The position numbers and the translations under genes are program-made. 64,000 bases of DNA from Anaeromusa acidaminophila DSM 3853 (lineage in GTDB: Bacteria > Bacillota > Negativicutes > Anaeromusales > Anaeromusaceae): NCBI RefSeq assembly GCF_000374545.1, contig NZ_KB894595.1, positions 34,039 to 98,038 on the forward strand, written 5' to 3'. The notes beneath the pieces were generated by a model. The model searched no databases and was not told where the DNA came from. It worked only from the letters and a program-made list of their open reading frames with translations. Position 1 is the stretch's first letter. The number at the start of each line of letters is the position of its first letter. Of the stretch, positions 25,127 through 33,908 are shown piece by piece.

Positions 25127-26098
25127 ATGAGGAACGTATTGGAAAAAACAGCGGATTTTGTTTGCCGTTGGATGACATTATGGGTTATTTTATTTTCAGC
25201 TCTGGCTTTTCTAAATCCGGAACCCTTCAAGCCAATCGGCAAGTATATCTCTTACTTGTTAGGCGTTATTATGCTGGGTATGGGACTGACCATGTCTTTG
25301 AAGGATTTTCGTTTGGTCTTCACGCGCCCCAAGGATGTATTCTACGGCGTCGTGCTGCGCTACTTGATTATGCCTGTAGTCGGCTTTCTGGTGGCAAAAG
25401 CGTTAGGACTGCCGGCAGCGCTGGCGGCTGGCATGGTACTTTTAGGCTCCTGCCCCAGCGGTACTGGCTCTAATGTTATGACCTATATTGCCAAAGGCGA
25501 TACGGCGCTTTCCGTAACGGTTTCCAGCGTAAATACCGTTTTGGCGCCCTTATTGACGCCGACTATTTTCTTGCTCCTGGCGGGCGCCATGATTCCCATT
25601 GATACGGAAGCGTTGCTTTGGGATATTGTGAAGATGGTGCTGATTCCGGTAACGGCCGGCGTATTGCTGCATATGGCAGCACCCAAGCAAGTGGAAAAAA
25701 TCAGCAAAATTGTGCCTGTGCTGTCAGTGGTTTGCATTATTACTATTCTTTCTTCAGTAGTGGCGCTGAATGCTGCTAAAATGGCGACGATGGCCTTGAT
25801 CCTTTGCGTAGCGGTGGTGCTGCACAATGGCTTGGGATTACTGCTGGGCTATGGTTCGGCACGGTCTTTAGGAATGCCTGAAGAAAAGTCCCGGGCGGTA
25901 TCTTTTGAAATTGGCATGGAAAATTCGGGGTTAACTGTCGCGTTGGCCTTAGCGCATCTGGATCCCATGGCGGCACTGCCGGCGGCGATCTGCAGCATTT
26001 GGCAGTTTATTAGCGGCAGCCTATTGGCAGGGTATTGGGCCCACAAGTCGGAGCAAATGGAATTGCCGGAAGAGACGGAAACGGCTGTCGCGAAATAG
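25127..26098 (+). CDS. Bile acid:sodium symporter (BASS) family carrier
   Basis: A 323-residue membrane protein with about nine or ten helices. YLLGVIMLGMGLTMSLKDF, LGSCPSGTGSNVMTYIAKGDTALSVT and SFEIGMENSGLTVALALA are typical of the BASS family, whose known bacterial members import pantoate, keto acids and bile acids with sodium. The start is ATG 25127 with GGGGAG upstream. It is the only gene between a T-box terminator and the yqeB promoter, so it is controlled by charged tRNA, probably tRNA-Ile. A branched-chain keto acid or related precursor is an attractive but unproven substrate. Confidence 0.88.
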   Translation: MRNVLEKTADFVCRWMTLWVILFSALAFLNPEPFKPIGKYISYLLGVIMLGMGLTMSLKDFRLVFTRPKDVFYGVVLRYLIMPVVGFLVAKALGLPAALAAGMVLLGSCPSGTGSNVMTYIAKGDTALSVTVSSVNTVLAPLLTPTIFLLLAGAMIPIDTEALLWDIVKMVLIPVTAGVLLHMAAPKQVEKISKIVPVLSVVCIITILSSVVALNAAKMATMALILCVAVVLHNGLGLLLGYGSARSLGMPEEKSRAVSFEIGMENSGLTVALALAHLDPMAALPAAICSIWQFISGSLLAGYWAHKSEQMELPEETETAVAK

Positions 26099-26114
26099 CG
26101 AGAACCTTGCTTTG

Positions 26115-26143
26115 TTGAAAAGAAACCAAGAATGCTATATAAT
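26115..26143 (+). promoter_or_regulatory. Promoter of the yqeB-xdhC genes
   Basis: TTGAAA (26115-26120) and TATAAT (26138-26143) are separated by 17 bp. The leader of about 70 bases contains a terminator-like hairpin before yqeB. Confidence 0.75.
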
Positions 26144-26170
26144 ACAATCAATCTTGTACATTTGAACTAA

Positions 26171-26210
26171 AGGAGGTTGTTCCTGCCAAAGGAGCAGCCT
26201 CTTATTTTTC
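26171..26210 (+). terminator. Terminator-like hairpin in the yqeB leader
   Basis: GAGGTTGTTCC (26173-26183) pairs with GGAGCAGCCTC (26191-26201), including two G-T pairs, followed by TTATTTTT. It lies after the yqeB promoter and 13 bases before the yqeB start, so it can either attenuate yqeB or end transcripts from the carrier gene. Confidence 0.6.
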
Positions 26211-26222
26211 AGGAGATAAACA

Positions 26223-27023
26223 ATGGGAAATTTAGTATTGGTAAAAGGCGGCGGCGACTTGGCCAGCGGCATTACGCATCGCCTGTTTCGCTGCGGATTT
26301 AGCGTGGTAATTAGTGAATTGCCTCAGCCTACTGTTATTAGGCATACCGTAGCCTTTGCAGAAGCCGTATATCAAGGGCGCTGCAAGGTAGAGGGCGTAG
26401 AGGCTGTCTTGAGCAGCGCCGCAGAGGCTGCGGCGGCAATTGAAAGAGGCATTATTCCAGTGGTAGTCGATGCGGAAGGGACGTTATGGCGCGATTTGCG
26501 TCCTTGGGCGTTGGTGGATGCGACCCTGGCAAAACGAAATACTGGTACCTATAGAGAGCAGGCGGAACTTGTCGTCGGCGTAGGTCCAGGGTTCACCGCG
26601 CAGCAGGATGTGCATGTTGTAGTTGAAACAAACCGAGGCCATGATTTGGGCAGAGTGATCCTGAAGGGGGCGGCCGCTCCCAATACAGGCGTTCCAGGAG
26701 CGATTGGCGGTTATACGCAGGAACGGGTACTACGCGCGCCCGCGGCGGGACTGTTTCGCTGCGTACGGGCGATTGGCGATACGGTGTGTGTAGGGGAAGC
26801 GGTAGCCTATGCGGGGGAAGAGCCGGTTTGTACTCAAATTGCCGGAGTGCTGCGCGGCTTGCTGCATGAGGGACTGCAGGTTGACGCAGGCATGAAGGTA
26901 GCGGATGTCGACCCGCGCTGTCGGAGGGAGCATTGTTTTAGCATTTCCGACAAAGCCCGCGCTGTGGGCGGCGGTGTAGTGGAAGCGTTGTTATATTTGG
27001 GGAAAAACGATGGGTTGTTATGA
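26223..27023 (+). CDS. yqeB: YqeB: selenium-dependent molybdenum hydroxylase system protein
   Basis: A 266-residue cytoplasmic protein with N-terminal LVLVKGGGDLASGITHRLFRCGF (Rossmann-like) and ATLAKRNTGT and VGVGPGFTAQQDVHVVVET, characteristic of the EF2563/YqeB family that accompanies selenium-labile molybdenum hydroxylases. It is thought to help mature the cofactor. It starts at an ATG behind AGGAG and overlaps the next gene by 14 bases. No molybdenum hydroxylase subunits are in the window, so the enzyme it serves must be elsewhere. Confidence 0.82.
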   Translation: MGNLVLVKGGGDLASGITHRLFRCGFSVVISELPQPTVIRHTVAFAEAVYQGRCKVEGVEAVLSSAAEAAAAIERGIIPVVVDAEGTLWRDLRPWALVDATLAKRNTGTYREQAELVVGVGPGFTAQQDVHVVVETNRGHDLGRVILKGAAAPNTGVPGAIGGYTQERVLRAPAAGLFRCVRAIGDTVCVGEAVAYAGEEPVCTQIAGVLRGLLHEGLQVDAGMKVADVDPRCRREHCFSISDKARAVGGGVVEALLYLGKNDGLL

Positions 27024-27813
27024 AATTTTGGCCCGAGCGGCGCAAAATGGCGAAGTGATTGATGTGTTAACGTTAGTGGCTTGTCCGGAAGATGCGGCTG
27101 TGGGGCAAATGCTGCTATTGCATCAAGATGGCCGACAAGACGGAGTTCTTTGGGGCCAAGACTTTACAGAAAAAGCAGTAGCGTATATTCGAGAACAAAG
27201 CTGGCAGGGGCCGAAATTGTTGCGTCTGGAGCATGATGCAGGCGGCTGTGGTCAGATTTTCTGGGACCGTTTGCTGCCGGCTCGCAAGGCGATTATTTTC
27301 GGCGCCGGTCACATCAGCCGGGCTTTGGCGCAGATGCTGAGCCTATTAGATTTTGAGCTGATTGTTGTCGATGACCGCCCGGAGTTTGCCACGTCGGCCT
27401 GGTTCCCCGCTGGAACGGAAATCATGTGCCAGGATTTTGCCAAGGCAACGATGCAACTGGCGGAGCGTATTGATGCGCAAACCGCTGTAGTTCTGGCTAC
27501 GCGAGGACACCAGCATGATCTTTTGTGTTTGCAGCTTTTGAAGGGAACGACGCCTGCTTATATGGGCATGCTGGGCAGCCGCCGTCGTGTAGCGGCTCTC
27601 TTTCGGCAATTGGCGGACGAAGGCGTCTCAGAGAAGTGGCTGGCGAGGATTCAGGCGCCGATCGGCTTGGACTTGGGAGCGCAAACGCCTGGGGAAATCG
27701 CACTTAGCATTGCGGCGGAAATTTTGGGGGTCTTACAAAAGAAAAACGCTCAGCCGCTGCGCTTGGCACAGGAGGTTTGGCATGGACGCAACGCTGCTGA
27801 AAAAAATTTGTGA
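27010..27813 (+). CDS. XdhC-type protein, Rossmann half
   Basis: A 267-residue protein. The C-terminal two thirds is the XdhC Rossmann domain (KAIIFGAGHISRALAQMLSLLDFELIVVDDRPEFA, then VVLATRGHQHDLLCLQ, GMLGSRRRVAALF and IGLDLGAQTPGEIALSIAAEIL). The N-terminal CoxI-like half is reduced and lacks the GTIGGGC motif, which is found instead in the following small gene. XdhC proteins bind and insert the molybdenum cofactor. The ATG at 27010 overlaps yqeB and there is a 32-base overlap with the next gene. Confidence 0.82.
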   Translation: MGCYEILARAAQNGEVIDVLTLVACPEDAAVGQMLLLHQDGRQDGVLWGQDFTEKAVAYIREQSWQGPKLLRLEHDAGGCGQIFWDRLLPARKAIIFGAGHISRALAQMLSLLDFELIVVDDRPEFATSAWFPAGTEIMCQDFAKATMQLAERIDAQTAVVLATRGHQHDLLCLQLLKGTTPAYMGMLGSRRRVAALFRQLADEGVSEKWLARIQAPIGLDLGAQTPGEIALSIAAEILGVLQKKNAQPLRLAQEVWHGRNAAEKNL

Positions 27814-28093
27814 GTTTCAAAAAAGAGGACAAGCGGTCGCTTTGGTGACAATTATCGAAACCAAAGGTTCAACGCCTCGCAAGGCCGGTAGTCAGATGCT
27901 GGTGTTGCCCGATGGCGCCGTGCAAGGAACTATTGGCGGCGGCTGTACCGAAGCTGAGGCGAAACAGCAGGCGCTTTTGGCGTTGCAGACCGGGAAATCG
28001 CATGTATATACGATAGAGATGCTGAATGCCGTGGCGGCTGATGAAGGCATGGTGTGCGGCGGGACGATGAGTTTGTTTGTGCAGGCGCTTTGA
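27782..28093 (+). CDS. XdhC/CoxI N-terminal domain as a separate small protein
   Basis: A 103-residue protein equal to the XdhC_CoxI domain alone: VALVTIIETKGSTPRKAGSQMLV and GTIGGGCTEAEAKQQAL with the conserved GGGC cysteine. It starts at ATG 27782 with AGGAGG upstream and overlaps the preceding gene by 32 bases. It supplies the domain missing from its neighbour, so XdhC function is split over two genes in reversed order (Rossmann half first). Confidence 0.82.
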   Translation: MDATLLKKICEFQKRGQAVALVTIIETKGSTPRKAGSQMLVLPDGAVQGTIGGGCTEAEAKQQALLALQTGKSHVYTIEMLNAVAADEGMVCGGTMSLFVQAL

Positions 28094-28155
28094 GGTTTAA
28101 TCCGAGAAACAAGGCGTAGCGACGCTTATAGAGCGAGAATAATCTTCCCATAAAG

Positions 28156-28204
28156 AGAAGGGCTGTGTTGAAACTTAGTTTCGGCACAGTCCCTTCTTTT
28201 TTTC
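28156..28204 (+). terminator. Terminator after the xdhC genes
   Basis: AGAAGGGCTGTGTTGAAAC pairs with GTTTCGGCACAGTCCCTTC (one mismatch-like G-T region) and is followed by eight or nine T residues. Confidence 0.85.
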
Positions 28205-28332
28205 ATAGTTACGTCTCTCACGAGGACCACGCAGCGGTTTTTCTTAGTGGGAAGGAATTACGGCGGTTGGCGCAGAAAAGAATAAATTCGTGTACAACTA
28301 TTGGACAAGGTTGGAAGGAGACTTCTTGTTAT

Positions 28333-29715
28333 ATGAAAATGGTAATTCTAGCTGGTGGCGGCGGGACTCGGCTGTTTCCGTTATCCCGCAAAACCATGCC
28401 CAAACAATTTTTATCGTTGGGCACGGACCAATCCTTGCTGTGCCAAGCTGTCGGAAGGCTAAAGGGGATTGTTAAGCAGGAAGACATTTTGGTAGTGACC
28501 AATCAAGAACAACTGCATCATGTTAAAACGGAATTGGCCATCTGCGGCGCGCCTAAGGCTCACATTGTGACTGAACCAGTGCCTCGCAATACCGCGCCGG
28601 CAATCGCGCTGGCGATGGCCTATTGCCGGGAAGAGTTGAACGCCGGAGACGATGAAGTGTTGCTTGTTTGTCCTGCGGATCATATTATTCGCCCGCCGGA
28701 GTCGTTTCAGCAGGCGGCGAAGGAGGGTGTGAAGGCGGCCAAACTGGGTCACCTGGTAACCTTTGGCGTTCGACCGGCCAAGGCGGAAACCGGCTATGGC
28801 TATATTCAGGCGGGTACGCCTTGCGACGGCGGTTTTCGTGTAGAATCCTTCAAAGAAAAACCGGATGAAAAAACGGCGCAGGAGTATCTGGAAGCAGGAA
28901 ATTACTATTGGAACTCCGGCATGTTTGCCTTTTCGATGGGTACGATGCGGCAAGAGCTTGCAGCGCATCAGCCGGATATTGCCGAGCTTTTAGCGCTTGA
29001 TCTTGAGTCGCTGCGTGAACGCTTTGCAGAGATGCCGGATATCTCTATTGACTATGCCGTAGCGGAGAAATCAACGCAGGTGCTGACCATTCCGTTTGGC
29101 GGCTATTGGAATGATATTGGCTCCTGGGATGCGATTTACGATGTGCTTCCGAAAGACGGCGACGGCAACGCCATAGCCGGAGACTGTATGGCGCTGGATT
29201 GTAAAAATTCGCTGCTTTTAGGACGCAGCCGTCTGATTGCCGGGATTGGCCTGGAGGACGTGTTGGTCGTGGAAACCGACGATGTGATTTTGGTGGCAGG
29301 CAAGGGCGAGTCGCAAAAGGTAAAAGACTTAGTGGCGGAGCTGAAAAGCTTGGGCCGCAAGGAAGCGGAGGAACATACCACAGTGTATCGTCCTTGGGGG
29401 AGCTATAGCGTGCTGGGGGAAGGTCCTGGATATAAAATGAAGCGCATTGTAGTCAATCCCGGCGGCTGCCTGAGTTTGCAAATGCATTACCATCGCAGCG
29501 AGCATTGGATTGTTACAGGAGGAACCGCCAAGGTTACTGTGGGCGATGAGGTACGCATGGTGCATGAAAATGAAAGTATTTTTGTGCCTCAAAGCACCAA
29601 ACATCGTTTGGAGAATCCCGGGAGGATCCCGCTGGCAATTATTGAAGTACAGAACGGCAGTTACTTGGGCGAGGATGACATCGTCCGTTTCGAAGACGTT
29701 TACGGCAGAGCCTGA
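28333..29715 (+). CDS. manC: Mannose-1-phosphate guanylyltransferase / mannose-6-phosphate isomerase
   Basis: A 460-residue bifunctional enzyme. The N-terminal nucleotidyltransferase has [34 protein letters not shown] and [10 protein letters not shown]; the C-terminal cupin (from about residue 345) has [32 protein letters not shown] and [12 protein letters not shown], the type II phosphomannose isomerase. It makes mannose-6-P from fructose-6-P and GDP-mannose from mannose-1-P. Start ATG 28333 gives the family N-terminus. It is 32 bases ahead of the phosphomannomutase gene, so together they form a complete route to GDP-mannose for surface glycans. Confidence 0.95.
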   Translation: MKMVILAGGGGTRLFPLSRKTMPKQFLSLGTDQSLLCQAVGRLKGIVKQEDILVVTNQEQLHHVKTELAICGAPKAHIVTEPVPRNTAPAIALAMAYCREELNAGDDEVLLVCPADHIIRPPESFQQAAKEGVKAAKLGHLVTFGVRPAKAETGYGYIQAGTPCDGGFRVESFKEKPDEKTAQEYLEAGNYYWNSGMFAFSMGTMRQELAAHQPDIAELLALDLESLRERFAEMPDISIDYAVAEKSTQVLTIPFGGYWNDIGSWDAIYDVLPKDGDGNAIAGDCMALDCKNSLLLGRSRLIAGIGLEDVLVVETDDVILVAGKGESQKVKDLVAELKSLGRKEAEEHTTVYRPWGSYSVLGEGPGYKMKRIVVNPGGCLSLQMHYHRSEHWIVTGGTAKVTVGDEVRMVHENESIFVPQSTKHRLENPGRIPLAIIEVQNGSYLGEDDIVRFEDVYGRA

Positions 29716-29747
29716 ATAAGGCTAACTATAAAAAAGGAGGATTAGGC

Positions 29748-31121
29748 ATGAATTTGACTAAGGCAGCCTTTAAAGCGTATGACATCCGGGGACGGGTGCC
29801 GGAGGAATTGAATGAGGAGCTGGCATACCGTGTCGGCCGAGTTTTTGCACAAATGTATGCGGCGGAAAAAGTGGTAGTAGGGCGCGATGTGCGCCTGTCC
29901 AGTGAAAAACTCACTATAGCGCTTAGTGAGGGGCTCAGCGACGGCGGCTGCGAAGTTATGAATATTGGCTTATGCGGTACGGAAATGGTTTATTTTGCGA
30001 CATCCCATCTAAAAGCGGACGGCGGCATCATGGTAACCGCCAGTCATAATCCGATGGACTATAATGGTTTGAAACTGGTGCGCAAAGAGTCGCGTCCCAT
30101 TTCCGGCGATACAGGGCTTAAAGAGATTGCCCAGCGTGCGGTGGAAGAAGAATGGAAGCATGAAGTGGAGCCGGGGAAAAGTAAAGGCTTTATTATGCCC
30201 AGGCTGATTATGGAGTCCTATATTAGGCACCTTCTGACTTATATCAACCGCATGAAGCTGAAACCGCTCAAAGTGGTGGTGAATGCAGGCAACGGCTGTG
30301 CCGGACCGATTTTGGACGCGCTGGAGACGTGGCTGCCTCTGCAGTTCATCAAGGTAAATCATCGTCCGGACGGCAATTTTCCTAATGGTATCCCCAATCC
30401 TCTGTTGATAGAAAATCGCGAGGCCACGGCGGCGGTAGTGCGGGAGCATAAGGCGGATTTGGGCGTGGCCTGGGACGGCGATTTTGACCGCTGCTTTTTG
30501 TTCGACGAAACAGGCGCGTTTATTGAAGGCTACTATATGGTGGGATTTTTGGCGGAAGCCTTTTTGCGCAAGAATCCGGGGGCTAAGATCATTCATGATC
30601 CCCGCTTGACCTGGAACACGGTGGAAATGACGGAAGCGCTGGGCGGCGTGCCGGTGCTCTCGAAGAGCGGCCATGCCTTTATCAAAGAGCGCATGCGCGC
30701 CGAAGACGCCGTCTATGGCGGCGAAATGTCGGCACATCACTATTTTAGAGACTTTGCGTACTGCGACAGCGGTATGATTCCCTGGCTGTTGGTAGTGGAG
30801 AGCATGTGCCTGACAGGCAAGCCTCTGTCGGCGCTCGTGGCGGAACGAGTGGCAAAATTCCCCTGCAGCGGTGAAATCAATCGGCGGGTGGCGGACGGGA
30901 AGGAAGTCATCAGCCGTATTGAAAGCAACTATGCAGTTGGCGAAGCTCAAGTGGATTATACAGACGGCATCAGCATTGAATATGCGAAGTGGCGCTTTAA
31001 TGTGCGCATGTCCAATACCGAGCCCGTCCTGCGTCTCAACGTGGAAACAAGAGGCGACGCGACGCTGCTGGAAGCCAAGACCCAGGAGCTGCTGGCCTTA
31101 ATCGGCGGCGAGCCTGCATAA
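29748..31121 (+). CDS. manB: Phosphomannomutase / phosphoglucomutase
   Basis: A 457-residue alpha-D-phosphohexomutase. The catalytic phosphoserine loop is [13 protein letters not shown] (near residue 100), the Mg site is DGDFDRCF, the sugar loop [10 protein letters not shown], and the phosphate-binding loop [14 protein letters not shown]. It interconverts mannose-6-P and mannose-1-P, and often glucose phosphates too. ATG 29748 follows AAGGAGG. It is co-transcribed with the GDP-mannose pyrophosphorylase gene. Confidence 0.94.
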   Translation: MNLTKAAFKAYDIRGRVPEELNEELAYRVGRVFAQMYAAEKVVVGRDVRLSSEKLTIALSEGLSDGGCEVMNIGLCGTEMVYFATSHLKADGGIMVTASHNPMDYNGLKLVRKESRPISGDTGLKEIAQRAVEEEWKHEVEPGKSKGFIMPRLIMESYIRHLLTYINRMKLKPLKVVVNAGNGCAGPILDALETWLPLQFIKVNHRPDGNFPNGIPNPLLIENREATAAVVREHKADLGVAWDGDFDRCFLFDETGAFIEGYYMVGFLAEAFLRKNPGAKIIHDPRLTWNTVEMTEALGGVPVLSKSGHAFIKERMRAEDAVYGGEMSAHHYFRDFAYCDSGMIPWLLVVESMCLTGKPLSALVAERVAKFPCSGEINRRVADGKEVISRIESNYAVGEAQVDYTDGISIEYAKWRFNVRMSNTEPVLRLNVETRGDATLLEAKTQELLALIGGEPA

Positions 31122-31128
31122 TAAAATG

Positions 31129-31172
31129 AAAATGCCCTTGGCAGCTTTGAAAGCTGCCAAGGGCATTTTTTA
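31129..31172. terminator. Bidirectional terminator between manB and the hydrogenase operon
   Basis: AAAATGCCCTTGGCAGCTTT and AAAGCTGCCAAGGGCATTTT form a perfect stem between convergent genes, with A and T runs on either side. Confidence 0.9.
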
Positions 31173-31178
31173 CTTATT

Positions 31179-31874
31179 CTAACCGAGACTTTGCTCCTGG
31201 AGCGCCTGCTCTTGCGGGGCGTCGTCGGAGACGATCGGCTCTACATGGCGTTCCACCCAGAGGGGGCTGTGCTTTTCCGCTACCGCCAAAGGGATAGTGC
31301 CGTCGCCGAACATCGCTTTGAACTCCGCTTGATTGTAAATGCCTAAGCCAATATGGGCTAAGGTAGAAACGCCCAAGAGCAAACCAATCCATTCGTGCCC
31401 TAAACCCAGCCAATAAGCGATTTCGCGCGGGGTTATCGGTAAGAAGGCGTATAGTACCCAGCCGCTGACCATGAGAAAAATGCCGCCGTGCAGCATGAGC
31501 GCCCCCATGCTTTTTTGGCCGGAGTTCATTTTGTCCATGGGAGGAACAGGAATTTCTTTTTTGAAAACGATTTTATGCATGTAGCCGCCGCCGACAAGCA
31601 TCCAGCGCAGATCATTCATCGTCCATTCGGAAATATGGCGGATGAAGGCTACGACGCGGTCAGTCGCCAAAATCGTGAATAGAATAGAGGCGACTGTAAA
31701 AATGGTAGCGCCGATAATATGAATGCGCATGGCCAGATTGACGAAGTCTTCACCAGCTGGTTTCCACCAGATCACAAAGCCGCTCAGGGCTGCTGGGAGA
31801 AAACCGAGAATCAAAGACCAATGAAAGATTCGGGACGCTAGGGGATGACGCAAAATACGAGGTTCCTGTTGCAC
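31179..31874 (-). CDS. Cytochrome b subunit of the periplasmic hydrogenase
   Basis: A 231-residue membrane protein of the formate-dehydrogenase-gamma/hydrogenase cytochrome b type. Four hydrophobic helices carry the candidate heme histidines: HPLASRIFHWSLILGF, MRIHIIGATIF, LMLHGGIFLM and GHEWIGLLLGVSTLAHIGLGIYN. It should take electrons from (or deliver them to) the periplasmic hydrogenase and pass them to the quinone pool. GTG 31874 is preferred, with AGGAGG eight bases upstream. It is last in the operon after the small subunit. Confidence 0.85.
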   Translation of the reverse strand: MQQEPRILRHPLASRIFHWSLILGFLPAALSGFVIWWKPAGEDFVNLAMRIHIIGATIFTVASILFTILATDRVVAFIRHISEWTMNDLRWMLVGGGYMHKIVFKKEIPVPPMDKMNSGQKSMGALMLHGGIFLMVSGWVLYAFLPITPREIAYWLGLGHEWIGLLLGVSTLAHIGLGIYNQAEFKAMFGDGTIPLAVAEKHSPLWVERHVEPIVSDDAPQEQALQEQSLG

Positions 31875-31893
31875 CAAAAGCACCTCCTAAAAA

Positions 31894-32205
31894 TCAAGAT
31901 AACTTTGTACGATCAACATAATGGGTGTGGAATAAATCCTCCGCCAAAGGGCTGAGGGGCTTTTGAGCAAAGCGCGCGTACATATCCTGCAAAGCGGCGT
32001 TATTATGGCTTTGCCGCACAGCTGCTTTGGCGTCATCTTTGTAAAGACCCAGGGTGCGCATTTTTATGTACTTTGTGCGGTCCTGCACCAAGTCCGTAGT
32101 GATGTAGGCCCCTGTCCAGAGTACAGCCCCGGCTACGCCAGTAAGCTGGAGAAATTCACGGCGGGTGATTTTTACGGCTTTTTCAACATAACTGTATTTG
32201 GCCAC
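31894..32205 (-). CDS. hydB: [FeFe] hydrogenase small subunit with Tat signal
   Basis: A 103-residue protein. The N-terminus KITRREFLQLTGVAGAVLWTGAY is a twin-arginine signal (Arg15-Arg16). The rest, with KYIKMRTLGLYKDDAKAAVRQSHNN and PLAEDLFHTHYVDRTKL, matches the iron hydrogenase small subunit of Desulfovibrio-type periplasmic enzymes. The large subunit has no signal of its own, so it is probably carried across the membrane folded with this one. The start is GTG 32205, eight bases after AAGGAGG. Confidence 0.9.
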   Translation of the reverse strand: MAKYSYVEKAVKITRREFLQLTGVAGAVLWTGAYITTDLVQDRTKYIKMRTLGLYKDDAKAAVRQSHNNAALQDMYARFAQKPLSPLAEDLFHTHYVDRTKLS

Positions 32206-32218
32206 AGCTTAATCCTCC

Positions 32219-33478
32219 TTAATTCCAGGGCAGCATGGGCTTGTATTTGTCAATCCACGACGTGCCCATGGGATAGATCGGCTGGCCGCCGCCGTTAATG
32301 CAGCCGCCAGGGCAATTCATCACTTCAATGAAATGATAGGGGGAATTACCCGCCTCTACCTGCGCCAAAAGAGGTTCAATGTTTTCCTTTAAACCATGAA
32401 CTACCGCTATGCGCAGGGTGATTTCCTTGCCTGTTTTCGCATCGGTCAGGGTAATGGAGGCATCCTTGACTCCGTTGAGCCCCCGCACTGGGGTTAAAGT
32501 TAGATTGGCCAGCTCTTTGCCGGTGATAAGGTAATAGGCGGAACGCAAAGCGGCTTCCATGACGCCGCCGGTGTTGCCGAAAATAGTGCCGGCGCCGCTG
32601 TATTGAGCCAAGGGATTATCGGCATCGGTGAATTCGGCGGTTTGACGGAAATCGATGTTTAGCTTGCGGAGCAGGCGAGCTAAGTCTCTGGTTGTGAGTA
32701 CTGTGTCGATATCGGGATAATCGGCGTCTCGTCCTTGTTTGCGCCAGTAGGAGGCGGCGCTGTGAAATTCCGGACGTGTCGCTTCAAACTTTTTCGCCGT
32801 ACAGGGCATGACCCCTACCACGTAAACCGATTCTGGGGCCGTTTTCCAAATTTCTTTAGCTCCGTAGGTTTTGGCCAGGGCGCCAGCCATCATCATAGGA
32901 GATTTAGCGCTGGAGAGATTAGGCAATAGTTGGGGATGGTTCAATTCTATGTAGCGTATCCACGCTGGGCAGCAGGAGGTGAATTGAGGCAAGGGACCGA
33001 GGTGATGCGCGGCTGGTTCTCCTAGCAGGTAGTGGCGGATTTTGGCTACTAATTCGCTGCCTTCTTCTAAAATCGTTTGATCTGCTGTGAAATTGGTGTC
33101 TAGAATTTTAAAACCGGCCTTTTTGAGCGCTCCATAGAGCTTTTCCGTCAGCAAAGATCCTGGTTCAAAGCCGAACTCCTCGCCGATGGCTACGCGTACG
33201 GCGGGCGCAATCGTTGCAACCACCGTTGTGCGCTCATCTTTTAACTTTTCAATGAGAGAATCTACCGGGTCCATGGTGTCCTGAGGGGCGCCAAAAGGGC
33301 AATTAACTAAGCATTGGCCGCAAAAAATGCATTTTTCCGAGTCGATGCGATGTTGGGAGCCGTATTTTCCGTCAATAGCTTGGGTAGGACAAAATTGCTT
33401 GCAGGAATCACAGCCTTTGCATTTCTGCTTGTCAATGGTTATGACTCTAGTTTGCTCTTGTGCTTGAAAGCCTTTCAC
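32219..33478 (-). CDS. hydA: Periplasmic [FeFe] hydrogenase large subunit
   Basis: A 419-residue catalytic subunit. Two [4Fe-4S] motifs: Cys20/23/26/30 and Cys50/53/56/60. H-cluster motifs: TSCCPAW (Cys169, Cys170), MPCTAKK (Cys226) and CPGGCINGGGQP (Cys389, Cys393), all intact. It reversibly oxidises H2. It is the short, Desulfovibrio-like form without N-terminal NADH-dehydrogenase-like domains. It starts at GTG 33478 behind GAGGAGG and leads the operon hydA-hydB-cytochrome b. The hydE, hydF and hydG maturation genes are not in the window. Confidence 0.95.
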   Translation of the reverse strand: MKGFQAQEQTRVITIDKQKCKGCDSCKQFCPTQAIDGKYGSQHRIDSEKCIFCGQCLVNCPFGAPQDTMDPVDSLIEKLKDERTTVVATIAPAVRVAIGEEFGFEPGSLLTEKLYGALKKAGFKILDTNFTADQTILEEGSELVAKIRHYLLGEPAAHHLGPLPQFTSCCPAWIRYIELNHPQLLPNLSSAKSPMMMAGALAKTYGAKEIWKTAPESVYVVGVMPCTAKKFEATRPEFHSAASYWRKQGRDADYPDIDTVLTTRDLARLLRKLNIDFRQTAEFTDADNPLAQYSGAGTIFGNTGGVMEAALRSAYYLITGKELANLTLTPVRGLNGVKDASITLTDAKTGKEITLRIAVVHGLKENIEPLLAQVEAGNSPYHFIEVMNCPGGCINGGGQPIYPMGTSWIDKYKPMLPWN

Positions 33479-33557
33479 CGGGATACCTCCTCTGTCTTGC
33501 GAGCAACGTTGCAGGTAATAGTAAGATAAAACAAAATAGTATTTTTATGTTGCTTAC

Positions 33558-33587
33558 AGGATAGTGTATACAAAAAGAAAGTGTCAA
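33558..33587 (-). promoter_or_regulatory. Probable hydrogenase promoter
   Basis: On the minus strand TTGACA (33587-33582) and TATCCT (33563-33558) are separated by 18 bp. TTGTTATCGTTGACA around the -35 box partly resembles a Rex-type redox operator, but too weakly to call. Confidence 0.5.
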
Positions 33588-33908
33588 CGATAACAAATAA
33601 AAATAAATAAATAGAAAAATAAATAAAACTTAGAGAATTACAGATATAGTGTGATAGGAGAAGAAAAAAGAAGATACTGCAATTGTGAAAACAAACATCT
33701 ACTGTTTGGATACAAAAAGAAAACTAACGCAACAACATTGAGTATACTTGTAAAGTTACAGAAAAACAATAGGTTGCAAAGAAGTTTGAAAATAAATGTA
33801 AATTAAATAAAAATATATTTCGTATAGGTAAATTGTTTGTTTTTGTGATTTGGATTTAAAGAGAGAGGTTATGAAGTGTTTTAGCGTTATAGAAATAGAA
33901 AGAGTTGT
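33588..33908. other. AT-rich gene-free region upstream of the hydrogenase operon
   Basis: About 320 bases of very AT-rich, low-complexity sequence (runs of AAATAAAT around 33595-33630). No credible gene was found on either strand. It probably holds regulatory sequence for the hydrogenase operon. Confidence 0.5.

Noticed and set aside
33576..33592. Rex-type operator near the hydrogenase promoter
   Set aside because: TTGTTATCGTTGACA matches the Rex consensus only in part and overlaps a sigma-A -35 box that explains half of the match.
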